Source: Chloroflexota bacterium (GTDB taxonomy: Bacteria > Chloroflexota > Anaerolineae > Anaerolineales > Anaerolineaceae). Taken from it: a stretch of 28,744 bases of DNA. The notes under the pieces were generated by a model. It did no database searches. It was not told where the DNA came from and was given only the letters and a program-made list of their open reading frames with translations. The stretch covers positions 1-28,744 of the forward strand of contig JAEYTI010000122.1 of NCBI GenBank assembly GCA_023434145.1, read 5' to 3'. The translations under genes were made by a program, and so were the position numbers. Positions 21,247 to 28,744 of this stretch are shown here, one piece after another (position 1 is the first letter of the stretch; every line of letters starts with the position of its first letter).

Positions 21247-23016
21247 ATGTATAAAACCTTCACTTGCGGCGAGCTGCGAGCCGAGCACATTGGACAAACC
21301 GTAACCCTGGCAGGCTGGGTACACCGCCAGCGCGATCACGGCGGCGTGACCTTTATCGACTTGCGCGACCGTTTCGGCATCGTTCAGATTGTCGGCAACC
21401 CCGATACCAACCCCGGCGCGAAGCTGCTGGGCAATGCGCGCCAGGAGTGGGTGCTGCAAGTGACCGGCATCGTCCGCCGCCGCCCCGAAGGCGCTGAGAA
21501 CCCCAACCTGCCCACCGGTGCGATCGAAGTCGACGTGCAGTCGCTGGAAGTGCTCAACCCGGCCAAACCGCTGCCCTTCCTCGTCAACAAGGATGAAGAT
21601 ATCGACGAAAGCGTGCGCCTGAAGTATCGCTACCTCGATCTGCGCCGCGATCGCATGCAGCGCAACCTGATGCTGCGCCACAAGGTGATCAAGTTCATGC
21701 GCGATTACCTCGACGAGCGCGGCTTTATTGAAGTTGAGACCCCAGCCCTGTTCAAAACCACGCCTGAAGGCGCGCGCGACTATCTGGTGCCCAGCCGCGT
21801 GCACCCCGGCTGCTTCTACGCGCTGCCGCAGTCGCCGCAGCAGCTCAAGCAGCTGCTTATGGTGGCAGGCGTGGAGCGTTACTTCCAGATCGCCCGCTGC
21901 TTCCGCGACGAAGACCTGCGCGGCGACCGCCAGCCCGAATTCACCCAGCTCGACCTGGAAATGTCCTTCGTCCACCGCGACGATGTGCTGGAAATGGTGG
22001 AAGGCCTGTTCACCGCGATGCTGCCGCAAGTGGTGCCCCACAAGCGCCTGATCTCCAGCCCATGGCCCAAGCTGCGCTACACCGAAGCCCTGGAGCGCTA
22101 TGGCACTGATAAACCCGACCTGCGCTTTGGTATGGAGCTCTACAACGTCTCGGATATCTTCGCTGGGTCGAGGTTTATGGTCTTCCAGAATACGCTCAAA
22201 GCCGGCGGGGTGATCAAAATGATCGCTGTGCCGGGCGCCGCCGAGTACACCCGCAAAGAAGTAGATGATCTAACCAGCTTCGCCAAAGAACAGGGCGCAA
22301 AGGGCCTTGCCACCCTCGCGCTGACCGCCGAGGGCGTGAAAGGCACCGCGCAGAAGTTCATTACCCCCGAAGAGGTTGCGCAACTTCAGGAACGCTCTGG
22401 CGCAAAGACCGGGGATTTGATTCTGTTCGTCGCCGACCAGTTGAGCGTAGCAAACAAAACCCTCTCCGCACTGCGCCTGCACTTCCGCGACCGACTGAAT
22501 CTGGCCGACAAAGACGTGCTGGCCTTCGCCTGGGTGGTCGATTTCCCCATGTTCGAGTGGAAAGAGGATGAGCAGAAGTGGGACGCCGCGCACCATCCCT
22601 TCACCATGCCACAGATGTCGGACCTCGATAAGTTCGACACCGACCCTGGCGCGATCCTCTCCGACGCATATGATATGGTCTGCAACGGGTACGAGACGGC
22701 CTCTGGCTCGATCCGAATCCACCGCCGCGATATCCAGTTCAAGATCTTCCAGCTCCTCGGGTTGAAAGATGACGATATTCAGGCCAAATTCAGCCACATC
22801 CTCGAGGCGTTTGAATACGGCGCCCCTCCGCACGGCGGCATGGCCCCCGGCATCGACCGGCTGGTGATGCTGATGGCCGACGAGCCAAATATCCGCGAGG
22901 TGATCGCCTTCCCCAAGAATCAGGCCGCCCGCGATCTGATGGCCGACGCGCCCTCACCCGCCTCCGACAAGCAGCTCAAAGAGCTGCACATTCGGGTGGA
23001 GATGCCGAAAGAATGA
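21247..23016 (+). CDS. aspS: Bacterial-type aspartyl-tRNA synthetase
   Basis: 589 residues. An N-terminal OB-fold, a class II core and the bacterial GAD insertion (about 300-410) are all present. Motif 2 is CFRDEDLRGDRQPEFTQLDLEMSF and motif 3 GGMAPGIDRLVML. It attaches Asp to tRNA in the cytosol. The anticodon-domain residues His31 (QRDHGG) and Gly82 (PEGAENPN) equal those I recall for the non-discriminating enzyme of Pseudomonas aeruginosa, so it probably also charges tRNA-Asn, which then needs the GatCAB amidotransferase. The start is at MYKTFTC, with GAGGGA 7 nt upstream. A good terminator follows. The second AspRS, of archaeal type, is at 8938. Confidence 0.95.
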   Translation: MYKTFTCGELRAEHIGQTVTLAGWVHRQRDHGGVTFIDLRDRFGIVQIVGNPDTNPGAKLLGNARQEWVLQVTGIVRRRPEGAENPNLPTGAIEVDVQSLEVLNPAKPLPFLVNKDEDIDESVRLKYRYLDLRRDRMQRNLMLRHKVIKFMRDYLDERGFIEVETPALFKTTPEGARDYLVPSRVHPGCFYALPQSPQQLKQLLMVAGVERYFQIARCFRDEDLRGDRQPEFTQLDLEMSFVHRDDVLEMVEGLFTAMLPQVVPHKRLISSPWPKLRYTEALERYGTDKPDLRFGMELYNVSDIFAGSRFMVFQNTLKAGGVIKMIAVPGAAEYTRKEVDDLTSFAKEQGAKGLATLALTAEGVKGTAQKFITPEEVAQLQERSGAKTGDLILFVADQLSVANKTLSALRLHFRDRLNLADKDVLAFAWVVDFPMFEWKEDEQKWDAAHHPFTMPQMSDLDKFDTDPGAILSDAYDMVCNGYETASGSIRIHRRDIQFKIFQLLGLKDDDIQAKFSHILEAFEYGAPPHGGMAPGIDRLVMLMADEPNIREVIAFPKNQAARDLMADAPSPASDKQLKELHIRVEMPKE

Positions 23017-23027
23017 GATAAGACAAT

Positions 23028-23060
23028 AATAATCCGCTCGCTTGGAGCGGGTTATTTTTT
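23028..23060 (+). terminator. Intrinsic terminator of aspS
   Basis: AATAATCCGCTC (23028-23039) pairs with 23045-23056 (12 bp, one G-U), loop 5 nt, followed by a T-run to 23060. Confidence 0.85.
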
Positions 23061-23079
23061 ACGAACCAAGGAGCTCTAT

Positions 23080-23949
23080 ATGCAAATTGTCACCGATAGT
23101 GGCACCGATGTTTATCTGACCGCCGAGGAACGACGCGCCTTGAATATTCACGTCGTGCCTTTGGTGGTTACCCTGGATGGGAAATCGTACCGCGAAGAGA
23201 TCGACATCACCGCAGAGAGCTTCTACCCGCTGCTAGAGGCATCGGGAAACCTTCCAACCACATCGCAGCCATCCAATGGTGATTTTGCAGAAGTGTATCG
23301 CAAGCTCGCAGAAACCGATCCAGAAATTCTCTCCATTCATATCACTGCTGGTTTGAGCGGAACATTTGCCTCCGCCCAAGCCGGTGCGGCAATGGTCCCC
23401 GAGGCAAATGTGACTCATGTGAACACAAAGACGCTGTCTGCCGCGGCTGGCTGGCAGGTGAAAGCTGCTGCCCGTGCCGTATTGGCCGGCTGGCCGCTGG
23501 ACCAAATTCTACAGACGCTCCAAACAATCAGTGATGCCAGTGAAAGCATCTATACGCTGGACGAGTTGAAATACCTGATCCACGGTGGGCGCATCAGTCA
23601 AATGAAGGGGCTGATTGCCTCCCTGCTCAATATCAAGCCCATCATCGGCGTGGAAAAACAGGGTGGAACCTACGTGCAAAAGGGGCAGGCGCGCACCTTC
23701 AAAGGCGCGGTGAAGGGCATTGTTGAGCGCATGCTCCACGACCACCCGGAAGGAACGCATCTCCAGAGTCAAGTGTTGTATGCCTTGAACCTTGAGGGTG
23801 GGGCCATGCTCAAAGAGCAGGTGGAGCAGTATTTCCAGTGCGATTGGCTGCCAATCGGCCCAATGTCGCTGGTGTTGGGCGCGCATACCGGGCGCAGCAT
23901 GGTGGGGGTTGCTTATGCCGCAAAGTCTGCTCTGCCGGTCATTCCATAA
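23080..23949 (+). CDS. DegV-family fatty-acid-binding protein
   Basis: 289 residues. Family landmarks: IVTDSGTDVYLT near the N-terminus, VVPLVVTLDGKSYREEIDIT, LPTTSQPS, ISAGLSGTF-type IHITAGLSGTFASAQ, YTLDELKYLIHGGRIS and LNIKPIIGV. DegV/FakB proteins bind a fatty acid, and in many Gram-positives deliver it to the FakA kinase for acyl-phosphate formation. FakA is not in this window. AAGGAG lies 8 nt before ATG 23080. It is preceded by the aspS terminator and is probably transcribed alone, although no promoter is obvious in the 60-bp gap. Confidence 0.9.
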   Translation: MQIVTDSGTDVYLTAEERRALNIHVVPLVVTLDGKSYREEIDITAESFYPLLEASGNLPTTSQPSNGDFAEVYRKLAETDPEILSIHITAGLSGTFASAQAGAAMVPEANVTHVNTKTLSAAAGWQVKAAARAVLAGWPLDQILQTLQTISDASESIYTLDELKYLIHGGRISQMKGLIASLLNIKPIIGVEKQGGTYVQKGQARTFKGAVKGIVERMLHDHPEGTHLQSQVLYALNLEGGAMLKEQVEQYFQCDWLPIGPMSLVLGAHTGRSMVGVAYAAKSALPVIP

Positions 23950-23965
23950 AAATTAGGCTCTTATC

Positions 23966-24014
23966 GGATTTCAAGCATATTGGGGGGGCCACCACCTCAA
24001 CATGCTTGAAATCC
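23966..24014. terminator. Bidirectional hairpin between degV and the GNAT gene
   Basis: GGATTTCAAGCAT (23966-23978) pairs perfectly with 24002-24014. The pairing continues inward through a G-run against a C-rich stretch with a few mismatches. It lies between convergent genes. Confidence 0.7.
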
Positions 24015-24040
24015 ACATTGAGCAAAAAGTAAGGGGAAGG

Positions 24041-25003
24041 TTAAAACACCTTCTTCCAGCAATACGCCTTATAGTGCTCGGTCATGCCGATGGAATCATA
24101 TAGGGCATTTGCCGCATCCGCGTCACCCGTGCTGACCTCCACTTCTGTCGCGCCGAGCGCCTTCAGGCGGTGCATGCCCTCCAGCATCAGCGCCTTCGCC
24201 AGACCGCGCCGCAGGTGGTTCGGGTGAGTGCAAACCGGCTCAAAAATGCCAAAGCGGTTGATTTCATCGTAATTGACACCCACATGCGCGGCAATCGAGC
24301 CATCCGGCGCTTCCATCACCAGATTGAGCGAATGCCGGAACATGGGCGTGCGGGTGACAAAGGCCATCACATCTTCGCCCTGGTGGAAGCCGGGCCGGTT
24401 GAAAGCCGCATTGAGCAAGTCGGCGATCTTCTGGCAGTCACCTGCTAAGTCTCCACTTTCGGCGGGGTCAGTGGAGCGCATGGTGTAACCCTCTGCTACC
24501 ACCGGCGTGGGGATAGGCTGGTTGGCGAAGTGCATTCGCCGGTTGATCCAACCGTAAGCCTGCTTCTCATATCCACGCCGCTGGAGGATGCGCAGCCGGG
24601 GCGCATCATACTCGTAGACGGTGAAGGTCAACTCGCGCTTGCCATCGTCCGTTTCTTTGGCCCAGTGTTCTTCGGCGTAGGCGATCATCTCTTCTTCGAT
24701 CTGCTGGCGTGCGACCGGGTGGATCTGCAAATCCACCCAGCCCTTTTCCTCGGGGATTAGCACCCCAACAAGCTGGCCTTCGTCCGTCTCCCACAGTTGG
24801 TGCGAAGCAAACCGCTCTGGCTGCCATAATGGGCCGGCGGTGTGGAAACGGTTGCCTTCCCAATGGCGAAGTTCCCAGTTAAAGCCCGGTCCGCTGATCG
24901 AATGCGTGGCGATTAGCAAATGGCGCACGCGCCACCAATCCACTTCACTCGAAAGCGGGCGGTTTGTGATAGCAGGGGCGGAAGCATTAATCGTTAGGTT
25001 CAT
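24041..25003 (-). CDS. GNAT-family N-acetyltransferase
   Basis: 320 residues with two GNAT-like halves. The C-terminal half has the acetyl-CoA-binding signature PNHLRRGLAKALMLEG (motif A, R-R-G-L-A) and NALYDSIGM (motif B). The N-terminal half keeps the fold pattern (EYDAPRLRILQRRGYEKQ) but lacks a clear CoA loop and may be structural. The substrate is unknown. AGG of CTGGAGG lies about 8 nt before the ATG at 25003. Confidence 0.85.
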   Translation of the reverse strand: MNLTINASAPAITNRPLSSEVDWWRVRHLLIATHSISGPGFNWELRHWEGNRFHTAGPLWQPERFASHQLWETDEGQLVGVLIPEEKGWVDLQIHPVARQQIEEEMIAYAEEHWAKETDDGKRELTFTVYEYDAPRLRILQRRGYEKQAYGWINRRMHFANQPIPTPVVAEGYTMRSTDPAESGDLAGDCQKIADLLNAAFNRPGFHQGEDVMAFVTRTPMFRHSLNLVMEAPDGSIAAHVGVNYDEINRFGIFEPVCTHPNHLRRGLAKALMLEGMHRLKALGATEVEVSTGDADAANALYDSIGMTEHYKAYCWKKVF

Positions 25004-25064
25004 TGTTTTGTCCTCCAGGATGGATACGAAAGTGTAACAGAAAAAGTTCCATGCAATAAAAGAA

Positions 25065-25094
25065 ACCTCCTGGCTTTTCAGTTTGCCAGGAGGT
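25065..25094 (-). terminator. Terminator of the sigma/anti-sigma operon
   Basis: ACCTCCTGGC (25065-25074) pairs perfectly with 25085-25094, loop 10 nt. On the minus strand it is followed by TTTCTTTTATT. It lies downstream of the anti-sigma gene. Confidence 0.8.
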
Positions 25095-25126
25095 CATAAA
25101 TGTTATTCGATTATTGAGGCGGTTTT

Positions 25127-26473
25127 TTAGTTGTGTCCGCCACCGCCACTACCTCCGCCATCGCCTCCCCCACCATCATGGTCACCGCCCGAGCCTCCGC
25201 TGTCACCACCATCGCCACCGCCATCATTCGGGCCATCGCCGGGGCAGTCACCGCAGTTTTCGCCGCTGCCAGAACCATTTTGACCGCCATCACCGTTGTG
25301 ATCACCACTGCCATCGCCTGGTTCAGGGGTATGGGTTTGCATACGATCCCGATTCTGCTCGCGTTCCTGCTCCTGTTCGCGGTTCTGATCGGGGTCACCA
25401 GTGCCGGGCGTATGCGTTCCGCTGCGCTCCTGGTGCTGCTCACGTTCCTGTTCTTGCTCACCGGTACCGGGCGTGTGCGAGCCAGCCGGCCGCGGGGTCT
25501 GCGTATGGTTTGGCGTACCGTCGCCTGGCACTCCGGGTGCGCCATGGCCCGGGCCACCGGGAGCGGTCTGTTCAATCTCGCGAGCAGTTAGCACACCATC
25601 GGCTGCGGTGAAAGCGTGTACTTCAAGCGTATCGCCCAACTTGATGAGGCCCTTGATCTGTGTTTGCGGAGTTATCGCGATAACCGTTCCGTCAACCGTC
25701 CAGCTAGAGCTACCCATCACTTCCACAATACCGGTGAACTCAACCTCGCTGGCGACCGCCGCCGGGTTGGAAACACGGATTGCGTTCTGTACGCGTTCGC
25801 GAATTGTTTCTGGCACACGGTCTACCATGCCCGAAAGCGATTGGTTATAGCGGGTAAGAGCTTCAAGCACCTGGCGTGATAGCTCCGCCGCGCGGTTCGG
25901 GTCACCTTCTGAGACGGTTCGGAGTTCCTGGATCGCCAGATTCACATAGCGCTCAAAGTCACTGGTGGTAGCTTCAATGTTGTCAAAGCGGCCCTGTTCA
26001 ATCAACTGCTCGGCTTCATCCAGCCGGTGACTTGCAAATTCCAGGTACAGATCCGCACGGCGAACGGCGTCAGCCGCGAGCGATGCCTGAGTCTGCTCGA
26101 ATGTCGTCTTGATTGGATAGAGCGCATCGCCAGGCAGCGAAGCCTGCGATGCATACACTGTCGTGCCGGCGCCGCCAAACAAAACGATCAACACAAGCGC
26201 CAGCGCAGAGAATGCAGAGAATGCAAATCGGGGTGCGTTCATGGGGGTTCCCTTGGGTTTTATGCGTCTTTTAAACAGCCGGTTCAAGAATTTGCCATCC
26301 GGGCTGTTTTGGACCTGTGGAATCTCCAGCGCATCCAACTGTTTCAGGAACTGCGCGCGCCCCTCTGCAACCACCCGCGGATTACGTTCTGGCACCGCGC
26401 GCAGAGGTTCGAGCAGTTCAACGATCTCGGGGTCAATATCTATGTCGGGTTCACGTTGATATGGTTGGTTCAT
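25127..26473 (-). CDS. Anti-sigma-type membrane protein with DUF5667/DUF5666 and a low-complexity tail
   Basis: 448 residues. The N-terminal cytosolic part (1-80) would hold the sigma-binding segment. One transmembrane helix lies at about 83-103. Outside are a DUF5667 domain (about 113-230, starting SLPGDALYPIKTTFEQ) and a DUF5666-like domain (about 240-310, FTGIVEVMGSSSWTVDG...). Residues 312-448 are a hydrophilic tail: HTPGTG units alternating with EQEQERE runs, then a Gly/Asp-rich stretch with ENCGDCPGDG ending in GGGGHN. The Asp/Gly part could bind Ca2+ or be a disordered surface spacer. Overlaps the sigma gene by 4 bp (ATGA), and AGGAG precedes the start. Function as the partner of that sigma factor is inferred from position and family. 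Confidence 0.85.
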   Translation of the reverse strand: MNQPYQREPDIDIDPEIVELLEPLRAVPERNPRVVAEGRAQFLKQLDALEIPQVQNSPDGKFLNRLFKRRIKPKGTPMNAPRFAFSAFSALALVLIVLFGGAGTTVYASQASLPGDALYPIKTTFEQTQASLAADAVRRADLYLEFASHRLDEAEQLIEQGRFDNIEATTSDFERYVNLAIQELRTVSEGDPNRAAELSRQVLEALTRYNQSLSGMVDRVPETIRERVQNAIRVSNPAAVASEVEFTGIVEVMGSSSWTVDGTVIAITPQTQIKGLIKLGDTLEVHAFTAADGVLTAREIEQTAPGGPGHGAPGVPGDGTPNHTQTPRPAGSHTPGTGEQEQEREQHQERSGTHTPGTGDPDQNREQEQEREQNRDRMQTHTPEPGDGSGDHNGDGGQNGSGSGENCGDCPGDGPNDGGGDGGDSGGSGGDHDGGGGDGGGSGGGGHN

Positions 26474-26994
26474 GGCTGGTTCTCCTGGTCTTTCAACAAA
26501 CTGCGCAGGGTGTGGATCGCCCGTTGGTGAAGCGCTCGAGCCGCTTCAGCCGTCTTGCCGATCGCCGAGGCGATCTGATCGTGCGACCAACCTTCAAGAT
26601 AGCGCAGAACAATCACTTGGCGCTGCTCGGCAGTCAGCTTTTGCAGGGCAATTCGTACGCTCTCACCCTCCATCAGCCGCGCCACAACTGCCGGTGGATG
26701 CCCACCTGGGTCGTCTGGGTAGTCGGGCGCCAGGGCAGTGTCTGACTTTTGCCGGCGGTAACTGTCGGTGATCCAGTTATGCGCCACGCGATAGAGATAG
26801 GCGCGCGCGTTATCACTGGGGCCGCCACCGTTCTTTACCGAAAGCAGCAGGCGGCTAAAAGTTTCTGCCACGCACTCTTCCGCCAGGTCAGCGTCGCCGA
26901 GCAGCCGGTAAGCATAACGGAACAATGCGGGGCTGTGCGCCTCGTACAGTTCTTGCAGAGCTTGCTTGCTATACCTGCTGCTTGCTTCTGTCAT
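26470..26994 (-). CDS. ECF-type RNA polymerase sigma factor
   Basis: 174 residues. Region 2 (LYEAHSPALFRYAYRLLGDADLAEECVAETFSRLL) and the promoter-melting part (ARAYLYRVAHNWITDSYRRQK) are followed by region 4 (LQKLTAEQRQVIVLRYLEGWSHDQIASAIGKTAEAARALHQRAIHTLRSLL) with its helix-turn-helix. It lacks regions 1 and 3, as ECF factors do. The adjacent, overlapping anti-sigma gene implies control by sequestration at the membrane. ATG 26994 has GGAG 6 nt upstream; a TTG one codon earlier is in frame. A candidate own-type promoter lies at 27030-27056. Confidence 0.92.
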   Translation of the reverse strand: MTEASSRYSKQALQELYEAHSPALFRYAYRLLGDADLAEECVAETFSRLLLSVKNGGGPSDNARAYLYRVAHNWITDSYRRQKSDTALAPDYPDDPGGHPPAVVARLMEGESVRIALQKLTAEQRQVIVLRYLEGWSHDQIASAIGKTAEAARALHQRAIHTLRSLLKDQENQP

Positions 26995-27009
26995 CAACTT
27001 CTCCGCCGG

Positions 27010-27056
27010 TGTGACATCTCACAAATTAAGACGCAGGAGAACCAAAAATGTGACGG
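27010..27056 (-). promoter_or_regulatory. Possible ECF promoter and palindrome before the sigma gene
   Basis: On the minus strand GTCACA, 15 nt and CGTC (27030-27033) lie 35 nt before the sigma ATG. This is similar to, though not identical with, GTCACA/CGTC promoters recognised by some ECF factors, so autoregulation is possible. Closer to the gene is a palindrome TGTGACATCTCACA (27010-27023), like a CRP site but with a 4-nt centre in place of 6. Both are tentative. Confidence 0.35.
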
Positions 27057-27237
27057 CTGTAGGAAAACTGATCTCTTTGTTAGCACATTCTCCATTTTTT
27101 TGGCACCATTTGTAAAGTGACTGGCCGTTTCGGCTATTTTACAAACAAAATATGAGCAACTTTTATTATGTCAGACTTCGGTAGTTTTATATTAATTTGG
27201 TCAACCTTCTTACCGACTGCCGTAACCGAACAGCAAA

Positions 27238-27262
27238 AAGGGGCGCTTGTTTCGCGCCCCTT
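27238..27262 (-). terminator. Terminator of the meaB operon
   Basis: AAGGGGCGC (27238-27246) pairs with 27254-27262, loop 7 nt. On the minus strand the stem ends in CCCCTTTTT. It starts 20 bp beyond the MeaB stop. Confidence 0.85.
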
Positions 27263-27281
27263 CGTTTCACCTCGTTTTCGA

Positions 27282-28247
27282 TCACTTGCCCAGCAGTTTG
27301 TCGACAGCCTCAAACGGTGAAGCTTCGCGCTCCGCCAGCCGCGTCACCATATCATCGAACGCGCCCTGCGGCATCGATTCACGCCACTGCTGCATGAGGG
27401 TATCGCGCAGCAAGGTTTCCAGGTTGTTGCGCAGTCGTTCTTTTTCGCGCCGCTGCCACTCGCCGGTCTGCGCCAGGAAGGCTTTGTGCTTGTTGATCGT
27501 CTCGACGATTTCCTCCGCGCCCTGGCAGCCGGTGGAGCATGCCATCAGCACGGGCGGCATCCAGAAAGCATCCGCCTGGATCGCCCCTGGGCGGGTAGGA
27601 TGCGCCATCTCCAGCATCGCCTTGAGCGCGCGGGCAGTCTGGTCTGCGCCGGGCAGGTCGCACTTGTTGACCACCAGGATATCGGCGATCTCAAGAATAC
27701 CGGCTTTGATGGCCTGAATGTCATCGCCCAATCCCGGGGCCTCCACCACGATGGTGGTGTGCGCCAACCGGGCAATGTCGATCTCCGATTGGCCCGCGCC
27801 GACCGTCTCGATTAAGATCACCGGGTAACCGGCTGAGTCGAGGAGTTGCGAGACGGAGGCGGTGGTGCGAGAAAGCCCACCCAGCGCTCCGCGCGAAGCC
27901 ATCGAGCGGATGAAAATGCCCGGGTCTCCGGAAAGATCGCGCATGCGTACCCGGTCGCCCAACAGTGCCCCGCCGGTGAACGGGCTGGACGGGTCCACCG
28001 CGATCACGCCAACCTTCTCTACGCCAGAGGCGCGAAAGGCCTTAGCAAGCTGGTTGACCAGCGACGATTTTCCCGTCCCCGGTGAGCCGGTAATGCCGAT
28101 AACGTGCGCTTTACCGGTGTATGGGAAGAGGTAGTCCAGCGCGATGCGACCCTTGGGCGTATCGTTCTCTACCAGCGTCAAAAGGCGAGACAGTGCCAGC
28201 CGCTCGCCCTTGAGGACTTCTTCCACCATATCGATCTTGGTTGTCAT
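27282..28247 (-). CDS. meaB: Methylmalonyl-CoA mutase-associated GTPase MeaB
   Basis: 321 residues. A G3E-type P-loop GTPase: P-loop GITGSPGTGKSS (51-62), VIAVDPSSPFTGGALLGDRVRM (the conserved MeaB stretch), ETVGAGQSE (switch/Walker B region) and NKCD (guanine specificity). It protects and reloads B12-dependent acyl-CoA mutases. It follows the free B12-binding subunit by 16 bp, so the two form an operon. Family members are also called ArgK from an old misassignment; arginine kinase activity is not implied. Confidence 0.94.
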   Translation of the reverse strand: MTTKIDMVEEVLKGERLALSRLLTLVENDTPKGRIALDYLFPYTGKAHVIGITGSPGTGKSSLVNQLAKAFRASGVEKVGVIAVDPSSPFTGGALLGDRVRMRDLSGDPGIFIRSMASRGALGGLSRTTASVSQLLDSAGYPVILIETVGAGQSEIDIARLAHTTIVVEAPGLGDDIQAIKAGILEIADILVVNKCDLPGADQTARALKAMLEMAHPTRPGAIQADAFWMPPVLMACSTGCQGAEEIVETINKHKAFLAQTGEWQRREKERLRNNLETLLRDTLMQQWRESMPQGAFDDMVTRLAEREASPFEAVDKLLGK

Positions 28248-28263
28248 GCCCTTATCTTATCGA

Positions 28264-28671
28264 TTATCCCACCATCTCACCCAGCACGGCGCGCTGCATA
28301 TCCGCCGCCATCACTTCAGTGGAGGAACCGGGGCCGTAGACCCCAGCCACGCCGGCGGCCTTTAGCGCGGGAATATCTTCTTCGGGAATGATGCCGCCTA
28401 CATACACGCGTACGCTGTCCTGGCCGTTCGCGCGCAGCAGATCAACCACGCGCGGAACCAGCGCAAGGTGCGCGCCAGAGAGGATGGACAACCCTACTAC
28501 GTCAACATCTTCTTGCAGCGCTGCTTCGGCGATCATTTCGGGCGTTTGGCGCAGCCCGGTATAGATGACCTCCATGCCGGCATCACGCAGCGCGCGGGCA
28601 ACCACTTTAGCGCCCCGGTCGTGACCGTCTAAGCCGGGTTTGGCGATCAAAACGCGAATTTTCCGTTCCAT
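28264..28671 (-). CDS. Cobalamin-binding subunit of an acyl-CoA mutase
   Basis: 135 residues. This is the stand-alone B12-binding domain of methylmalonyl-CoA-mutase-type enzymes: DGHDRG (DxHxxG, with the His that ligates cobalt), GLSILSGAH (SxL segment) and YVGGIIPEEDIPALKAAGVAGVYGPG (GG motif). The large catalytic subunit is not in the window, so the mutase is of the split type and could act on methylmalonyl-CoA or a related acyl-CoA such as isobutyryl-CoA. ATG 28671 has GGGAG 6 nt upstream; a start four codons earlier overlaps this site. Upstream is a palindrome at the contig end. Confidence 0.92.
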   Translation of the reverse strand: MERKIRVLIAKPGLDGHDRGAKVVARALRDAGMEVIYTGLRQTPEMIAEAALQEDVDVVGLSILSGAHLALVPRVVDLLRANGQDSVRVYVGGIIPEEDIPALKAAGVAGVYGPGSSTEVMAADMQRAVLGEMVG

Positions 28672-28689
28672 TAAGTCTCCCAATCCTGT

Positions 28690-28744
28690 TTTGTGTTTTG
28701 TGTTTTGTGTGTTGGGATGAGCATGACTGAGTCATGCTCATCCC
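28690..28744. repeat. Palindrome cut by the right end of the window, family 2
   Basis: GGGATGAGCATGAC (28714-28727) pairs perfectly with 28731-28744 across TGA. The left arm continues outward as TTTTGTGTTTTGTGTGTT, but its partner lies beyond the window. It shares GAGCATGAC and the TTTGTG ends with 12001-12053. Confidence 0.75.

Noticed and set aside
25127..25600. Assembly error or frameshift in the repetitive 3' part of the anti-sigma gene
   Set aside because: The frame stays open to a normal stop followed by a good terminator, and the Gly/Asp/Glu composition is continuous, so it reads as a real low-complexity tail.
27010..27023. CRP binding site
   Set aside because: TGTGA and TCACA are separated by 4 nt, not 6, and there is no other evidence for CRP control; kept only as a palindrome.

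Overview
The window looks like a complete 28.7-kb contig from a GC-rich (about 60%) bacterium, most likely a member of the Chloroflexota (Anaerolineae or a relative). This is inferred from gene content: an archaeal-type aspartyl-tRNA synthetase alongside a bacterial one, an ECF sigma factor paired with a DUF5667 anti-sigma protein, Pro/Thr-linked LysM proteins, several lipoproteins, and an actinobacteria-like FHA/SEDS/PBP gene cluster. No rRNA, tRNA, CRISPR array or transposase gene was found. Both ends of the sequence stop inside inverted repeats, which fits assembly breaks at hairpins.

Layout. 1-2040: a secreted triple-LysM protein converges on a SAM methyltransferase. 2235-7384: a tightly packed plus-strand cell-envelope operon made of a membrane FHA protein, a DUF3662-FHA protein (FhaA-like), a membrane FHA protein (FhaB-like), a SEDS glycan polymerase and a class B PBP. 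The order matches the actinobacterial fhaA-fhaB-pstP-rodA-pbpA-pknA-pknB locus, but the kinases and the phosphatase are missing. 7389-8930: a small unknown protein, a double zinc-ribbon protein and a membrane-anchored LysM protein. 8938-10257: archaeal-type AspRS on the minus strand. 10258-11001: a palindrome-rich divergent spacer that carries a probable small RNA or attenuated leader (minus strand) and the prs promoter with a LacI-type palindrome. 11002-13907: prs, mutM and a membrane-anchored unknown protein. 13982-19230 (minus strand): a lipoprotein nuclease, a 4Fe-4S protein, a VIT/CCC1 metal transporter and a manganese catalase. 19562-21106: two convergent lipoproteins. 21247-23949: bacterial AspRS and a DegV protein. 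24041-26994 (minus strand): a GNAT protein, then an anti-sigma/ECF-sigma pair. 27282-28671 (minus strand): MeaB and a free-standing B12-binding mutase subunit.

Genes that work together. The FHA/SEDS/PBP operon and the LysM proteins suggest wall synthesis with phosphothreonine-type control supplied from elsewhere in the genome. Mn-catalase and the VIT transporter form a two-gene metal/oxidative-stress unit. The sigma and anti-sigma genes overlap by 4 bp. MeaB and the B12 subunit serve methylmalonyl-CoA-type mutases.

The most unusual features are the many long, near-perfect intergenic palindromes in at least three recurring families, a small RNA gene with a textbook promoter and terminator, and two aspartyl-tRNA synthetases whose specificity residues suggest the reverse of the Thermus/Deinococcus division of labour. 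All family names come from reading the sequence; no database search was possible.
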